DNA of 64,000 bases from Ichthyophis bannanicus (GCA_033557465.1 CM066031.1:1068860444-1068924443), one strand, 5' to 3'; positions 20,667-31,929 are shown, numbered from the stretch's first letter. Notes: generated by a model from the sequence alone, not told the origin. Program-made: numbers and translations.

Positions 20667-23600
20667 TTACCCCATGGCTAAAACCTCGCTCCTAGCTTTA
20701 GGACCTAAATTCTGGATGTAAGGAGTCCATATCAGCAAGAAAGAGGCCCAACGCTGAGGGGTCCCCCTGGCTGCTCTACTCTCCTGCAGCATGAGATGAT
20801 GAAAACTAACACGCCACTCCCAAAAGGTAGGGGCTGATGTCTCTCTCCACCTACGAAGAACGGGGCCCTTCCCCACCAAACAAGCTTTACGCGCTAAAAT
20901 GTGCCCCCATTTCCCTTTGATCTGCAGGGGGCCCAAACAGTCCAAGGCAACCAACAAACCAGACCACCGGACGGGTTGACATAATAAAATGCTTAGATAA
21001 GCCTCGATACGCGCCCAATATGCTTTAATGTGCCCACAACCCCACCACATGTGGCCCAAGTCTGCCAAAAGTAGGGCGCACTTAGGGCAACCTCCACAGT
21101 CAGTAAGCCCCGTTCGCAGCGCTCGCCTCGGGGAGAAGTGGGCCCGTATTATGCACTTGAATTGCATCTCCCGCCATCTGGTACCTTCAACTAGTCGGGC
21201 AATCCGCCTTAAGTCCGCTCCAACCACGCCTGGAGGGACCTCACACCCTAATTCTTGCGCCCAAGCCGCCTCCTCTTTTGAAAAGTCCCGGGGGGTTCCA
21301 TATTGATCCAGCTTACACTTTAACACCGCTATCCGAGGTGGACAATCCGTCCCCAGGGCCAAAAAGTCAATAAATCTCGCAGAATGAGCCTCATGCAAAC
21401 CCGTCTGCGGTAAGGATTCCACATAATGCCGAAGCTGGATATATGCAAAGAGGGAAGTACCCTGATTCAAGTCGCGTTCTTTACATAGCATGTCCAAGGA
21501 TTTACAATGGCCCTCTAACGTGACCACATGCCCGAGACACTTTATTCCCTTCCCCCTCCACTGCCTAAATAAAGCGGAGTCCATTCCCGGAACAAAAGTA
21601 ACGTTTCCCTGCAAGGGAAGCCAACTAGACACCCGCAGAGAACTGCCCCAAATACTATTCAGCCTCTGCCAAGTACGCCGAAGCGGGGCCACCAAGATGC
21701 TATTCCTCACCCTAGGCGGCAAAAATGCACCATCCAGGTGCACCACCGCCTCGAGCGCGTGGGGGGTCAGTAAGGCCGCCTCTAGGGTCCTAGGCGTATA
21801 ATAATCAGTACCACCCAGCCAATCCTCCAAGTGTCTGGCCTGACATGCCAAAGCATATTGAGACAGGTCGGGAAGTCCCATTCCGCCCATTTTCCAACTA
21901 CCCCTCAGCCTAGACAAGGGTATCCGAGCTCTAACTGCCCCCCAAAGAAATTTACGGACTTCCCTTTCTATCTTTTGAAGATCCTTATGCAGCAACCACA
22001 CCGGTAAGGTTTGCAGCCAATACAGCAGCCTAGGAAATATAACCATCCCTATAGCCGCCAATCGGCCAGACAATGACAAGGGAAGAGGGGTCCAAGCCTG
22101 CAGCTGAGTCTGTATCTTCGAGAAGAATCGGTCGAAGTTAAGTTTATAAAGCGCCTTGGGATCCCGAGGCAGCAAAATACCCAGATATAAGAAGGCCTCC
22201 TCCGCCCAACGAAGAGGGAAAACTCCCCGCCAAGTTCCCCTTAGTGAACCCACAACATCCAGCGCTTCGGATTTGTCCATATTTATCCGCAATCCTGCAA
22301 ATGCTCCAAAAAGAACAAACTCCTCTAGTAAGTTGGCGAGCGATTGCTGAGGCGAGAGCACATGTACTAATAAGTCATCAGCAAATGCCGCCAATTTGAA
22401 TTCTTGAGCCCCTACCCTTACCCCCCGTATACTTGGAGAAGACTCTATCCTACGCACCAACGGATCCAAGGATAACACAAAGAGCAATGGGGAGAGGGGA
22501 CAACCCTGTCGCGTACCCTGCTCTAGTGAAAAGGAATCCGAAAGCACCCCATTACAGGAAATACCTGCTGTCGGATCTGTGTAAAGTAAGGCCACCATTT
22601 TACAAAGCATCTCTCCAATGCCATATTTAGGCAGAAGAAACTGCAAGTAGTCCCAGTGAACCTGATCAAAGGCCTTCTCGGCGTTGAAACTTATTAACAA
22701 GGATGACAAATTTCGTTCTCGGACCCATTCTAATGATGCTAATATTTTATGAAAATTACGGACAGCGTAACGTCCTTTTACAAACCCCACCTGCGACTCA
22801 TGTACTAGCTCGTCGAAGACTTCCGCCAATCGGTCAGCCAGAATTTTAGCTAACACTTTCAAGTCAAAGTTTAGTAGGGAGATAGGCCGGTATGAGGCAG
22901 CTTGAGTGGGATCCTTCCCTGGCTTAGGTATCAGAATGATATGGGCATGGTTGTTTCCCCACGTAAATGTGCCTCGATCAATCCGGCTTTGATACATTTC
23001 CACTAGAACCGGAGATATCTTCTCTCCTAGCAGCTTATAAAATTCTGCTCCAAACCCATCGGGGCCCGGAGCACGGCAGCAGTTAGCACCACGTATCACT
23101 TTAATCACCTCTTCCATCGACACTGGCGAGTCAAGGTGGGCCCGCTGAGCAACCGTAATCCTGGGGAGCTGTAGCTCCCGAAAATACTCAGTCATATCCA
23201 ACGGAGACCCCAGCCTTCTAGCATAGAACTTCTGAAAATAGGTGCGAAACACCTGTGCTATCTCCCGACTTTCCTTCCGTAATTGCCCCTGATCATCCCG
23301 CACGGCGACTATCGAACGAGTCCCTCTACTTCCCTGAAGACATCTCGCTAGGAGCTTCCCCGGTTTATCTCCAAAGCGATATAGTTGGTAGCGATAATAC
23401 ATGTGGGACTTTTTTGCCCGTTGGTGTAGGAGCTCATTAAGAGCCACCTGGGCCTCCCATAATCTTTTTATATTAGCCGGGGTGAGGTCACTTGCACACC
23501 TTCTGCATTCTTTCACGGTCTGCTTTTCCAAGTAAACAATCCGTGCTGCCAACATTTTGCGTTTCCTAGCTGCGTAAGCTATTATATCTCCCCGCAACAC

Positions 23601-24446
23601 CACCTTCGCTGTCTCCCACAGCAACTCCGGGTCAACCTCATATTGCTCATGATTTTTCTGGAAATCCAGCCAACATTGCGTGAGATAACCCTGGAAAGCC
23701 TGATCCCCATATAAGTCCATGGGAAAGCGCCAAATCCGCGATTGCAGAGCTCGAGTTCCCCAAGTGAAACTCACCCAGATAGGAGCGTGATCAGATATTT
23801 CCATGGGGCCAATCTGTGCCTCCTCCACCTGCGCAAAAAGCCTCTCAGAAATAAGAGTGTAATCTATCCTAGCGTGTGAACCATGGGCGCGAGACTGGTG
23901 GGTGAAGTCGCGTTCCATGGGATGTAACAAACGCCAAGGGTCCACCAGTCCCAATCGAGTACGTAAGGCCTGCAGAGCTTTGGTGGTCGGCGCCCGAGAT
24001 CTCTCCCCCGCCCCCATCTCAATGTCCAAAGCAATTTCAAGGACCCCATTCAGATCGCCCGCCAGCACCAGAGGAGACTCCGGCCACTGCTCGATCCTGG
24101 AGGCCAGATGAGCATATACTGCCCTATCCAGTACATTTGGGTTATAGATGGTCCCAAGAATAAGAGGCTTTCCAGCTAGGGTACCATACAGCAAAAAATA
24201 CCTACCTTCCGGGTCCGCATACTCTCGCACTGCCTCAAATCGAAGGCGCTTGTGAACTAGAATGACCACCCCACCCTTCTTCCCACGGGCCGGGGCACCC
24301 CAGACTTGCCCCACCCAATCCCATTGCAATTTGTTATGTTCAACCACAGTTTGGTGAGTTTCTTGTAGCATAGCCACGTCACAGCGGAAACGAGCCAAGG
24401 CCTGCAACACTTTATATCTCTTGACAGGGTTGCCGATACCACACAC
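20667..24446 (-). CDS. L1 ORF2 protein: endonuclease plus reverse transcriptase, active-site Asp replaced
   Basis: A 1259-codon frame with no stop. The N-terminal APE endonuclease has ETH (about residue 30), AGDLNGV (about 130), ARIDYTLIS and ISDHAP (about 200-220), all key residues present. The reverse transcriptase follows: APGPDGF, IPKPGKD, YRPISLLN, motif A, RQGCPLSPLLF (motif B) and FADD (motif C). Motif A reads ISFNAEKAFD: the catalytic Asp expected before AEKAFD is Asn (codon AAC at 22685-22683), one G-to-A change from GAC. The C-terminal Cys-rich knuckle (CGGCPKC ... HMWWGCGHI) is present. The first in-frame codon listed is GTG; the frame is open upstream only to a TAG about 40 nt before and offers no ATG, so initiation must be unusual. 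Intact length suggests recent activity, but this copy should be polymerase-dead. Confidence 0.9.
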   Translation of the reverse strand: MCGIGNPVKRYKVLQALARFRCDVAMLQETHQTVVEHNKLQWDWVGQVWGAPARGKKGGVVILVHKRLRFEAVREYADPEGRYFLLYGTLAGKPLILGTIYNPNVLDRAVYAHLASRIEQWPESPLVLAGDLNGVLEIALDIEMGAGERSRAPTTKALQALRTRLGLVDPWRLLHPMERDFTHQSRAHGSHARIDYTLISERLFAQVEEAQIGPMEISDHAPIWVSFTWGTRALQSRIWRFPMDLYGDQAFQGYLTQCWLDFQKNHEQYEVDPELLWETAKVVLRGDIIAYAARKRKMLAARIVYLEKQTVKECRRCASDLTPANIKRLWEAQVALNELLHQRAKKSHMYYRYQLYRFGDKPGKLLARCLQGSRGTRSIVAVRDDQGQLRKESREIAQVFRTYFQKFYARRLGSPLDMTEYFRELQLPRITVAQRAHLDSPVSMEEVIKVIRGANCCRAPGPDGFGAEFYKLLGEKISPVLVEMYQSRIDRGTFTWGNNHAHIILIPKPGKDPTQAASYRPISLLNFDLKVLAKILADRLAEVFDELVHESQVGFVKGRYAVRNFHKILASLEWVRERNLSSLLISFNAEKAFDQVHWDYLQFLLPKYGIGEMLCKMVALLYTDPTAGISCNGVLSDSFSLEQGTRQGCPLSPLLFVLSLDPLVRRIESSPSIRGVRVGAQEFKLAAFADDLLVHVLSPQQSLANLLEEFVLFGAFAGLRINMDKSEALDVVGSLRGTWRGVFPLRWAEEAFLYLGILLPRDPKALYKLNFDRFFSKIQTQLQAWTPLPLSLSGRLAAIGMVIFPRLLYWLQTLPVWLLHKDLQKIEREVRKFLWGAVRARIPLSRLRGSWKMGGMGLPDLSQYALACQARHLEDWLGGTDYYTPRTLEAALLTPHALEAVVHLDGAFLPPRVRNSILVAPLRRTWQRLNSIWGSSLRVSSWLPLQGNVTFVPGMDSALFRQWRGKGIKCLGHVVTLEGHCKSLDMLCKERDLNQGTSLFAYIQLRHYVESLPQTGLHEAHSARFIDFLALGTDCPPRIAVLKCKLDQYGTPRDFSKEEAAWAQELGCEVPPGVVGADLRRIARLVEGTRWREMQFKCIIRAHFSPRRALRTGLTDCGGCPKCALLLADLGHMWWGCGHIKAYWARIEAYLSILLCQPVRWSGLLVALDCLGPLQIKGKWGHILARKACLVGKGPVLRRWRETSAPTFWEWRVSFHHLMLQESRAARGTPQRWASFLLIWTPYIQNLGPKARSEVLAMG

Positions 24447-25950
24447 ATTCCAAGATACGATCTTCAGAATGCAAAACTATGACCGATATCTTCCCATGCA
24501 CAACTGCCAATCGAGAGGAGGGTGGCTGTCCCAGCCCGCAGCCATCCTCCAAAAATCCATGAGTTCCTAAATGTCAGTTTCCCTTGTGTTAAGCGGTTCC
24601 ACTCTGGCCCTTCCCTCCCCCAACTTAACCTATCCCCACTCCCTTCCCGTTCCCTTAGTGCTATACTATTAACCCCTCCCCTCACCCCAACTTCGTTCCC
24701 CAACCCCTCCTCAATCCCCAAACCCAGCCTACACATAGGCTGAGAAACTTCCTGTAGTAGTCAGGCTACCCCATTATAAAAAAACCCGTCGCTACTCCCA
24801 GAGAAACCCCCCTCCCCTCGCCAACCCCTCCTGCCCAAAACTACCCCTTAACGAATCCACTCTACATACACCCCCGCTCTCCAAGGGACCTCTATCCCCC
24901 CACAATCAGACCCCAGGGGGGGGGAACCCTCCAAACTTGTGGCCTTATCTACAAAAGACCGTTCCCCACGATAACCACCCCTTCCCTTGCACTAATTAAG
25001 TCGCAAGGGAACGGGCTGCCCAGGAGGGCCCACTAGCATCTTCTTTCGTACAATTACCCGCTCCCCCAGAGCTAACCCCAAGTTCCATCCACCTCCCCTC
25101 AACCCCGGTTCCAAGGAGATGGGTATCTCGGCTGTGGGTATCACAAACAAATATAACTCCCCATTATCCCGAGACCGAGGCAGCCATCCGACTGCTGCAA
25201 ACTAATATGACCCAGGTGCGGAATCAAATCCACTAAGCTATACAAATGGGGGGGGGGGGGCCAATTACAGCAAAACCCAACAATGCTGCGCCCCTACCAA
25301 AAACCTTACTCATAATTAATGGTAACGAGGGACTTGAAAAGAGAGGGAAAGGAAGGGACAAGAGAAGAGAAGAAAAATAGAAGAAAGGGCCCCATTTGCT
25401 CCCGCCGGGCGGTCTGGACCGTTCCCCAACATCAAGGAGCGACGGAACCAGATCGCCCCAAGCATTCACCGCCCCACTAAGCACTCCCGTCTAGGTCATA
25501 GGGCTCAGGGGTGTCACCCCTTCTACATCCTCCGGAGGAGGCCCCTAGGAAGCAATACAATACAGTCCCTCCCCCCACAAGATCCCATCACAACAAGGCC
25601 CAAACAAAAAACAAATCCCGACCCACCCCCAGAGACCAATAGCATGCTGACATAATAATAACAGAGGCCAAACAGTTAGTAATCATGCCGGCCTGCACAA
25701 TGGGCCTCACTATCCGGGGCAGAGAGATTGTCAAAGAGAGTGCATAATCACGCTATAGTCTCAACCAAAGCAGACAAAAGAGAGTCTCAGGGTGTCCACG
25801 GGATCAGATAATCCAGGCGTAGCGCAACTGTTACATAGTGTTGCAAAACTGTTACATATTGTTACATACTGTTGCAAACTGTTGCCCTCTGCTCCAGAGT
25901 TAAACCAACCCTGTGCTACAATGTCATACCCAGGTGGATAGGGCCCACAC
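24447..25950 (-). other. Long spacer between L1 ORF1 and ORF2
   Basis: About 1.5 kb without a convincing frame, with C-rich/G-rich blocks, a (G)n run at 25248-25260 and TTGCAACA/TTACATA repeats near 25820-25880. Mammalian L1 spacers are under 100 bp, so this length is notable. No second-element boundary was recognised inside it. Confidence 0.6.
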
Positions 25951-26774
25951 CTAGGAGGTTGCCGCTGAAGACTCCCCCAGCTGTTCCACAAAAGCCAAAG
26001 CCTCTGCTGGGGAGCCCAGGAAACGTGTCTGTCCAAGGTGCTCCACACGCAGACGGGCTGGATAAAGGAGTGAAAAATGCAGCCCCTTTCTGCTCAATTG
26101 GGCACACACAGCAGAGAAGGCTCTCCTTTGCTGGCTAACCAGCTGTGAGTAGTCTTGAAATGCAAGAATCTTTTCAAGATCTCCCGTGTCTCGCCGAGAA
26201 CTTCGGGCTGCTCGCAGCACTGCTTCCTTTTGGTGGTAGTCTAAGAAACGGGCTATCACCGCACGTGGCCGGCCTGCCTGCTCCCGCCTGGGGCCCAGCC
26301 GATGCACCCGTTCCATCTGTAGAGGTGTCTCCACCCCGCCATTGGAGATCTTCGCGATCCATTTCTGTAGGTAACGGGGGAGAGCACTGTCCACAATATT
26401 TTCCGGGATTCCGACAAAGCGCAGATTTTTTCGGCGCCCCCGATTTTCCAGGTCTTCCAATTTCTCCTCTTGTTGCTTGACGGTGGCTTCCAGGGCCTGT
26501 ACTTGGCGACCAGGGAGTGCTGAGTGTCTTCAAGACCCGATATCCTGGTTTCCGCCTGTTCTATCCGCCCTGTGAAATCTGTGATATTTTGAGCCACTGA
26601 GTGCAGTTAATCTCTCAGCTCCCGGAATCGGTCATCAAGGGCTCGCACTACCGCAGCGCTTACTTCTGCCACCATGGTGTGCTCGCCATCGGAGGCGGGA
26701 CTCTGCGGGTCTCCCTCCGCCATCTTAGGTTCCAGGGCCCGAGCCTTCTCTCGCCGCGAAGGTTTCGTCGCCAT
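25951..26774 (-). pseudogene. L1 ORF1 protein, one stop and one frameshift
   Basis: Starts at the ATG at 26774-26772 (MATKPSRREKARAL). It is Pro/Ala/Arg-rich at first, then meets an in-frame TAA right after RFRELRD (26607). A coiled-coil segment (QNITDFTGRIEQAETRI) follows, and after a frameshift near 26510 come KLEDLENRGRRKNLRFVGIP and RPRAVIARFLDY, the RRM and C-terminal domain of L1 ORF1 proteins. These bind L1 RNA as a chaperone. Two disabling changes against an intact ORF2 length mean this copy cannot make normal ORF1p. Confidence 0.8.
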
Positions 26775-27849
26775 CGGGCTGCCCCCGGTAGACTGGATGG
26801 GCACTATGGCTTTCCGACCCCCGTCTCCAGGGGCGGCCCAAGGGGGGTGCGGGGCCATGTGCGGAGACTCGGTGCGGGGCCTCATTTGCATAAGGTGCCT
26901 CATTTGCATAAATATTTGCATAATGTTACCATACACTAACTTTTAGTAAACATGCCTCTTAATGAGTATATGGATAAAGAAAGACTAAAAGGTTTCTACA
27001 TTACTATAATCCAGTACCAACCGCCAGGCACATTAGGAACTACTACAAACACTGCCCATTTAGAACCCATAGCAAACCCGCCGAATCCTAACAGCACTAC
27101 CAGGACTCACAAAGCACCATACCCTACCTATCAAAAGACAACACTGCAAATATTAAACCAATACATTTCAGAGAATAACAATACATGACCTACTGGGGAA
27201 AGAACAAGTGGCAATGTCAAATAGGAATTACATAAACAGTATACCTCAGCTCAGTTACACATGCAGAACATAGACCATCACCAAACAAGGAATCACAATT
27301 TAGAAACAGGAAGACCATAATTAAACTGGGAACCCCAAAAGCCAAACTTGGAATATACAACAACACTGTAGAAATAAAACTATAAATTAATTTCCTCTTG
27401 TACTAAACAAAGCGCAAAAATTAATGATGCACATTTCCCAGAGCTGAAATATTCCAGTTAATAAATTCAAAATAAAGAGATATTTTTCTACCTTTTGTGC
27501 ATTTTTTTTCAGTTGCAATTGTTCCAGCCACTTTCTTCTGGTTTCTTCGTGTCTTCTGCTAACTCTCCATCTGCTGTCCATTTGTCCTTTCTTCTGTCTT
27601 GGTTTTTTTTCCATTCTCTCTCTACATCTGCTTTAACATGCTAATCTTTCTCCTTTTGCTCTTTCCTCATTCCTATTTCATCCACTCAAATTTTATCCCT
27701 CCATCCTCAATCCCCACTTACTCTCCCAATATCCGGCCAATTGTAGATTTGTCTTCCCTCCCACGCAAAATATTTTTCCCTCTCCATTTCACTCTCCCAG
27801 CTCCATCCCATTTTAATCCTCCCCCAACATCAGCTCCTTTCTAGTTCCA

Positions 27850-29700
27850 GCCCCACCCAGCATCTGCTCCCTTCTTGTCCCTGCATCAGCCCATTTCCAG
27901 TCCTAGTCCCCCATCAGCCCATTTCCAATCCTATCCTAGCCCCACCATCAGCCCATTTCCAGTCCTAGCTCCCCCATCCATTTCCAGTCCTATCCGAGTC
28001 CATCCATCAGTTCATTTCCAATCCCAGCCCCTCATCAGCCCATTTCCAGTCCTATCAGTTCCTCCATCAGCTCATTTCCAATCCCAGCCCCCCATCAGCT
28101 CATTTCTATTCCTTTCCTAGCCCCACCATCAGCCCATGTCAAATCCTAGCTCACCTCCACTCAGCCCATTTCCAATCCAAGCCCCCCATGAGCCTACTTC
28201 CAGTTCTAGCCCCTCGAGTCCATTTCAATTCAAGCCCCCACCACAGCCCATTTCCAACCTTAGCACCCCCAACAGCCCATTTCCAGTCCTATCCTGGCCC
28301 CTCCATCAGCCCATTTCCTGTCCTAGCCCCCCCCCCCACTCAGCCCATTTCCAGTCCTAGCTCCCTCTCCTCACAGCCCATTTCCATTCCACGCCCCCTC
28401 CCCATCAGCTATTTGCTTTTCAAGCCCCCTTTCCACTCAGCCCATTTCCATTCCAAGCCCCTGTCCCCATCAGCTATTTGCCGTTCAAGCCCCCCTTCCA
28501 CTCAGCCCATTTCCAGTCCTAGCAACCCCCCATCCCATTACCAGTCCTAGCTCCCCCATCAGCCCACTTCCAGTCCGAACCCCCTATAGCCCATTACCAG
28601 TCCTAACCCCCCCATCAGCCCACTTCCAGTCCTTACCCTCCCATCAGCCCATTTTCAGTCTTACCCCCCCATCAACCCATTACCAGTCCTAACCCATCAG
28701 CCCACTTGTAGTCTTAGCCCCCCCATAGCCCAGTACCAGTCCTAACCCCCCCCCAGCCCAACGCCCCCCACAGCCCATTACCAGTCCTAACCCCCTATCA
28801 GCCTACTTGTAGTCTTAGCCCCCCCATAGCCCATTACCTGTTGTAACCCCCCCATCAGCCCATTACCTGTCCTAACCCCCCCATAGCCCATTTCCAGTCC
28901 TAATCCCCCCATCAGCCCACTTGTAGTCGTAGCCCCCCATAGCCCATTACCTGTCATAACTTCCCCATCAGCCCATTTCCAGTCTTAGCCCCTCCATAGT
29001 CTATTACCTGTCCTAACCCCCCATAGCCCATTCCCAGTCTTAACCCCCCCCATCAGCCCACTTCCAGTCCGAACCCCCTATAGCCCATTACCAGTCCTAA
29101 CCCCCCCATCAGCCCATTTACAGTCCTTACCCCCCTCCCTCCCTCCCTATTTACAGTCCTTACCCCCCTCCCCATCAGCCCATTTACAGTCCTCCCCCCT
29201 CAGCCCATTTACAGTCCTCCCCCCCTCCCCATCAGCCCATTTACAGTCCTTACCCCCCCTCCCATCAGCCCATTTACAGTCCTTACCCCCCTCCCTCCCC
29301 ATCAGCCCATTTACAGTCCTTACCCCCTCTCCCCCCTCCCCATCAGCCCATTTACAGTCCTTACCCCCCCCCCTCCCTCCCCATCAGCCCATTTACAGTC
29401 CTTACCCCCCTCCCCCTTCCCCATCAGCCCATTTACAGTCCTTACCCCCCCTCCCCATCAGCCCATTTACAGTCCTTATCCCCCCCTCCCTCCCTCCCCA
29501 TCAGCCCATTTACAGTCCTTACCCCCCTCCCTCCCTCCCCATCAGCCCATTTGAAGTCCTTACCCCCCCTTCCCCATCAGCCCATTTACAGTCCTTACCC
29601 CCCCTCCCTCCCTCCCCATCAGCCCATTTACAGTCCTTACCCCTCCCTCCCCCCTTCCCCCCCCATCATCCCATTTACAGTCCTTACCCCCCCCCAGCCC
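27850..29700. repeat. C-rich VNTR, core CATCAGCCCATTTACAGTCC
   Basis: Dozens of units built on CATCAGCCCATTT(A/C)CAGTCCT followed by a variable run of C/T. The units become more regular toward 29150-29690. A related G-rich array on the other strand lies at 57130-57900 (core GGAAATGGGCTGATACTGG). Confidence 0.9.
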
Positions 29701-29749
29701 CGCGAAGTTAAAAAAAAAAAAGACCCAGAAACCGGCTGCTGAGGCCGCT

Positions 29750-30230
29750 GCCGCCGGGGCGGCGGAAGAGTGGGTAATCCCGCGGGCCCCCCCGGACCGG
29801 CAGTCGTTGATGCGGCCTCAGCGCGGGCTTTTCAGAGCCGCGCGACGGGAGCGTTTCCCTTTCTCGCGGCTCTGTTAATCCCGCCGCGGGGCTGAGGGGA
29901 AAGCCCATCCGCCCCGCGGCGTGATTAACAGAGCTGCGAGAAGAGAAGCTCTCTCTCTTCGCGCAGCTCTGACAGCCGACGGAGGCCACAGAGAAGACTG
30001 CCAGACAGGGGGGCCCCGCGGGATTCTTCATTCTGCCGCTGCCACGGCGGCAGCGGCAGCAGCAGCCGGTTTCTGGGGTTTTTTTTTTTAACTTAGTTGG
30101 GCTGATTGGGGGGGGGGGGGTAAGGACAGTAAATGGGCCCCGCGGGATTCTCCATTCTGCTGCTGCCACGGCGGCAGCGGCAGCTGTAGCCGGTTTATGA
30201 TTTTTTTAAAACTTTAATGGGATGCAAGAT
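29750..30230. repeat. GC-rich palindromic cassettes of the hAT element
   Basis: GCCGCTGCCGCC-type blocks appear on both strands: CGGCGGCAGCGGCAGC and GGTTTCTGG with adjacent T/A runs repeat at about 29705-29790, 30030-30090 and 30160-30210. GAGCCGCG / CGCGGCTC stems surround GTTAAT motifs near 29840-29960. Highly structured, not coding. Confidence 0.7.
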
Positions 30231-30430
30231 GTTTTTTGCGCGGGGCCCCCTGAAACGCGGGGCCCTGTGCAAAAAACATTCTTGCTCAATGGACGGGCCG
30301 GCCCTGCCCGTCTCTGCTGCCCGAAGATTGTGTTAGGGGCATTCAGCTTCTCTGTAGCAGGAAAATTAGCAGTTTTGCGGGGTAGGGTGCCCGGAGCCAA
30401 TCAGCACACGTCTGGTCAGCTCATTACCAC

Positions 30431-31130
30431 CCGCTATATCCTTTTTAAGATACAGTATGGTGACCAGAATTGCACACAATATTCAAGGTGCAGTCGCACC
30501 ATGGAACGATACAGAGGCATTATAATATCTTTTATATTCTCCATTCCTTTCCTTATGATTCCTAGCATTCTATTTGTCTTCTTGGCCGCCGCTGCACACT
30601 TGGCGGAGAGTTTCAACATGTTATCTACAGTGATGCCTAAATCTTTTTCCTGGGTGGAACCTTGCATCGTGTAACCATAGTTTGGGTTTTCTTTCCTAGG
30701 TGCATAACTTTGCATTTCTCCACACTAAATTTCAGCTGTCATTTGAACATTCAGTCTTCCAATTTATCAAGGTCCTCTTGCAATTTTTCACAATCATTTT
30801 TAGTTTTAACAACTTTGAATAATTTTATGTCATCTGCAAATTTGACTACCTCACTCGTTATTCCCGTTTCCAGGTCATTTATGAATATGTTAAAATGCAG
30901 CAGAACCCAGCACAGATCCCTGCAGTTTTCCACTATTCACCTTTCTCCATTAGGAAAATTGGCCATTCAGTCCTACCCTCTGCTTTCTATCTTTTAACCA
31001 GTTTCTGATCCACCGTCCTCTCCCATGACGTTTTAACTTCACAGAGTCTCTCATGAGGGACTTTGTCAAAGGCTTTCTGAAAATCTAGATACACTATATT
31101 CACCATCTCACCTTTGTCTTTATCAGAATC
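30431..31130 (-). pseudogene. CR1 LINE copy A, reverse transcriptase part
   Basis: The minus-strand translation contains FNIFINDLETGIT, KFADDIKLF (motif C intact) and EYCVQFWSPY, typical of CR1, with frameshifts and a stop-broken upstream part near 31000-31120 where the DVQKAFDKVPH region would lie. It is continuous with 19660-20231 after removing the L1 insertion. 5'-truncated. Confidence 0.8.
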
Positions 31131-31139
31131 ATTCAACAT

Positions 31140-31855
31140 GAATCCTTGAGCATCTTGTAGCATTTCAATTTGAGGCTGGACTTTTCTCTTTAACTCTCAT
31201 AGTTTTAGGAAAGCTGATCTTGTTCTTCCTCTAATAGTCTCTGATTCTATTTCCTTTCATGCATCATTGTAGAACTTTTCCTTGTCTCGTCTTGCTGCAC
31301 ATTGGAAATCTCTGTTGAGTTCTGTGATTGCCTCTCTTTTTCCTTTCGCTTTCACTTCTCTGTGTTTCTGGGTATTTTTCAGAGTTTCTTTGGTCATCCA
31401 TTTTGGCCGTTTTTTCTTTTTCAACTTTTGTAGAGACTGCTCACTTTCTTCAAGCACAACTTTCTTGATGTTGTCCCATAACTCTTCTGTGCTCTTTCAT
31501 TTGTATCCAAATCAGCAAATCAATTTTGCAGGCAATCTTTAAATTCCAGTGGTATATTCTCAAGGCCATATTTTGCTACATTCATGAGTGGTTTGCTGTT
31601 TTTCAGCTTTAGGTTGAGTTTGCATACTAGTAGTTGGTGATCATTGAGTTATTGTTTTCCATCATTGACTTCCACAGATATAGTCAGTTTGATTTTGTAC
31701 AATATATTGGATGAAGTCCATCTTTACAGGCGCCGCTTGTATTGCTGGAAGATGTTTGAGAATATTTGAGATTAATAGATTCTTGGTCTTGCAGAATTCT
31801 ATCAGTCTATCTCTAGCTTCGTTTCTGTTGCCAAGTTCATATTTTCACTCATACT
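31140..31855 (-). pseudogene. RTE-BovB-like LINE, endonuclease to linker region
   Basis: The minus-strand frame 31457-31257 has KKKRPKWMTKETL and LNRDFQCAARRDKEKF, matching the linker between endonuclease and reverse transcriptase in RTE-BovB proteins. Upstream (31850-31460), FCKTKNLLI-like and endonuclease-like blocks appear with several stops. Truncated at both ends. Confidence 0.7.
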
Positions 31856-31929
31856 AGCTTAGAGACATTTTTAACTTTGTGCAAGTGGAGAACAATTCCA
31901 AGGAAAAGCCACTGGCCAACGCTGGTGCT

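Larger units (their letters stand above)
26828..30306. mobile_element. hAT-type non-autonomous element with internal VNTR, 3.5 kb
   Basis: Begins CAGGGGCGGCC and ends GGCCGGCCCTG, with CCCGTCTC on both flanks (26820-26827 and 30307-30314), a perfect 8-bp duplication. It lies in the 5' UTR of the L1. Inside are an AT-rich part (26890-27600) resembling parts of the other hAT at 16890-17650, a pyrimidine-rich part, the long VNTR (27850-29700), and GC-rich palindromic cassettes (29750-30230). No transposase is seen. Confidence 0.85.
20232..30430 (-). mobile_element. L1/Tx1-type LINE, full-length insertion into CR1
   Basis: The flanks carry a perfect 16-bp duplication CCGCTATATCCTTTTT (20216-20231 and 30431-30446). 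The poly(A) of the element (a T run at about 20229-20240) abuts the left copy. The nick site TTTTT/AAGA is the classic L1 endonuclease target. Order on the minus strand: 5' UTR (30430-30315, then 26819-26775 after a hAT insertion), ORF1 (26774-25951), a 1.5-kb spacer, ORF2 (24446-20667) and 3' UTR (20666-20241). Without the hAT the element is about 6.7 kb, a normal full-length size. Confidence 0.9.

Noticed and set aside
27599..28550. Proline-rich plus-strand frames
   Set aside because: Low-complexity C-rich VNTR translated in several phases.
29700..30230. CpG-island promoter of a host gene
   Set aside because: The GC-rich sequence is palindromic, lies inside a hAT element with an 8-bp duplication, and has no adjacent gene.
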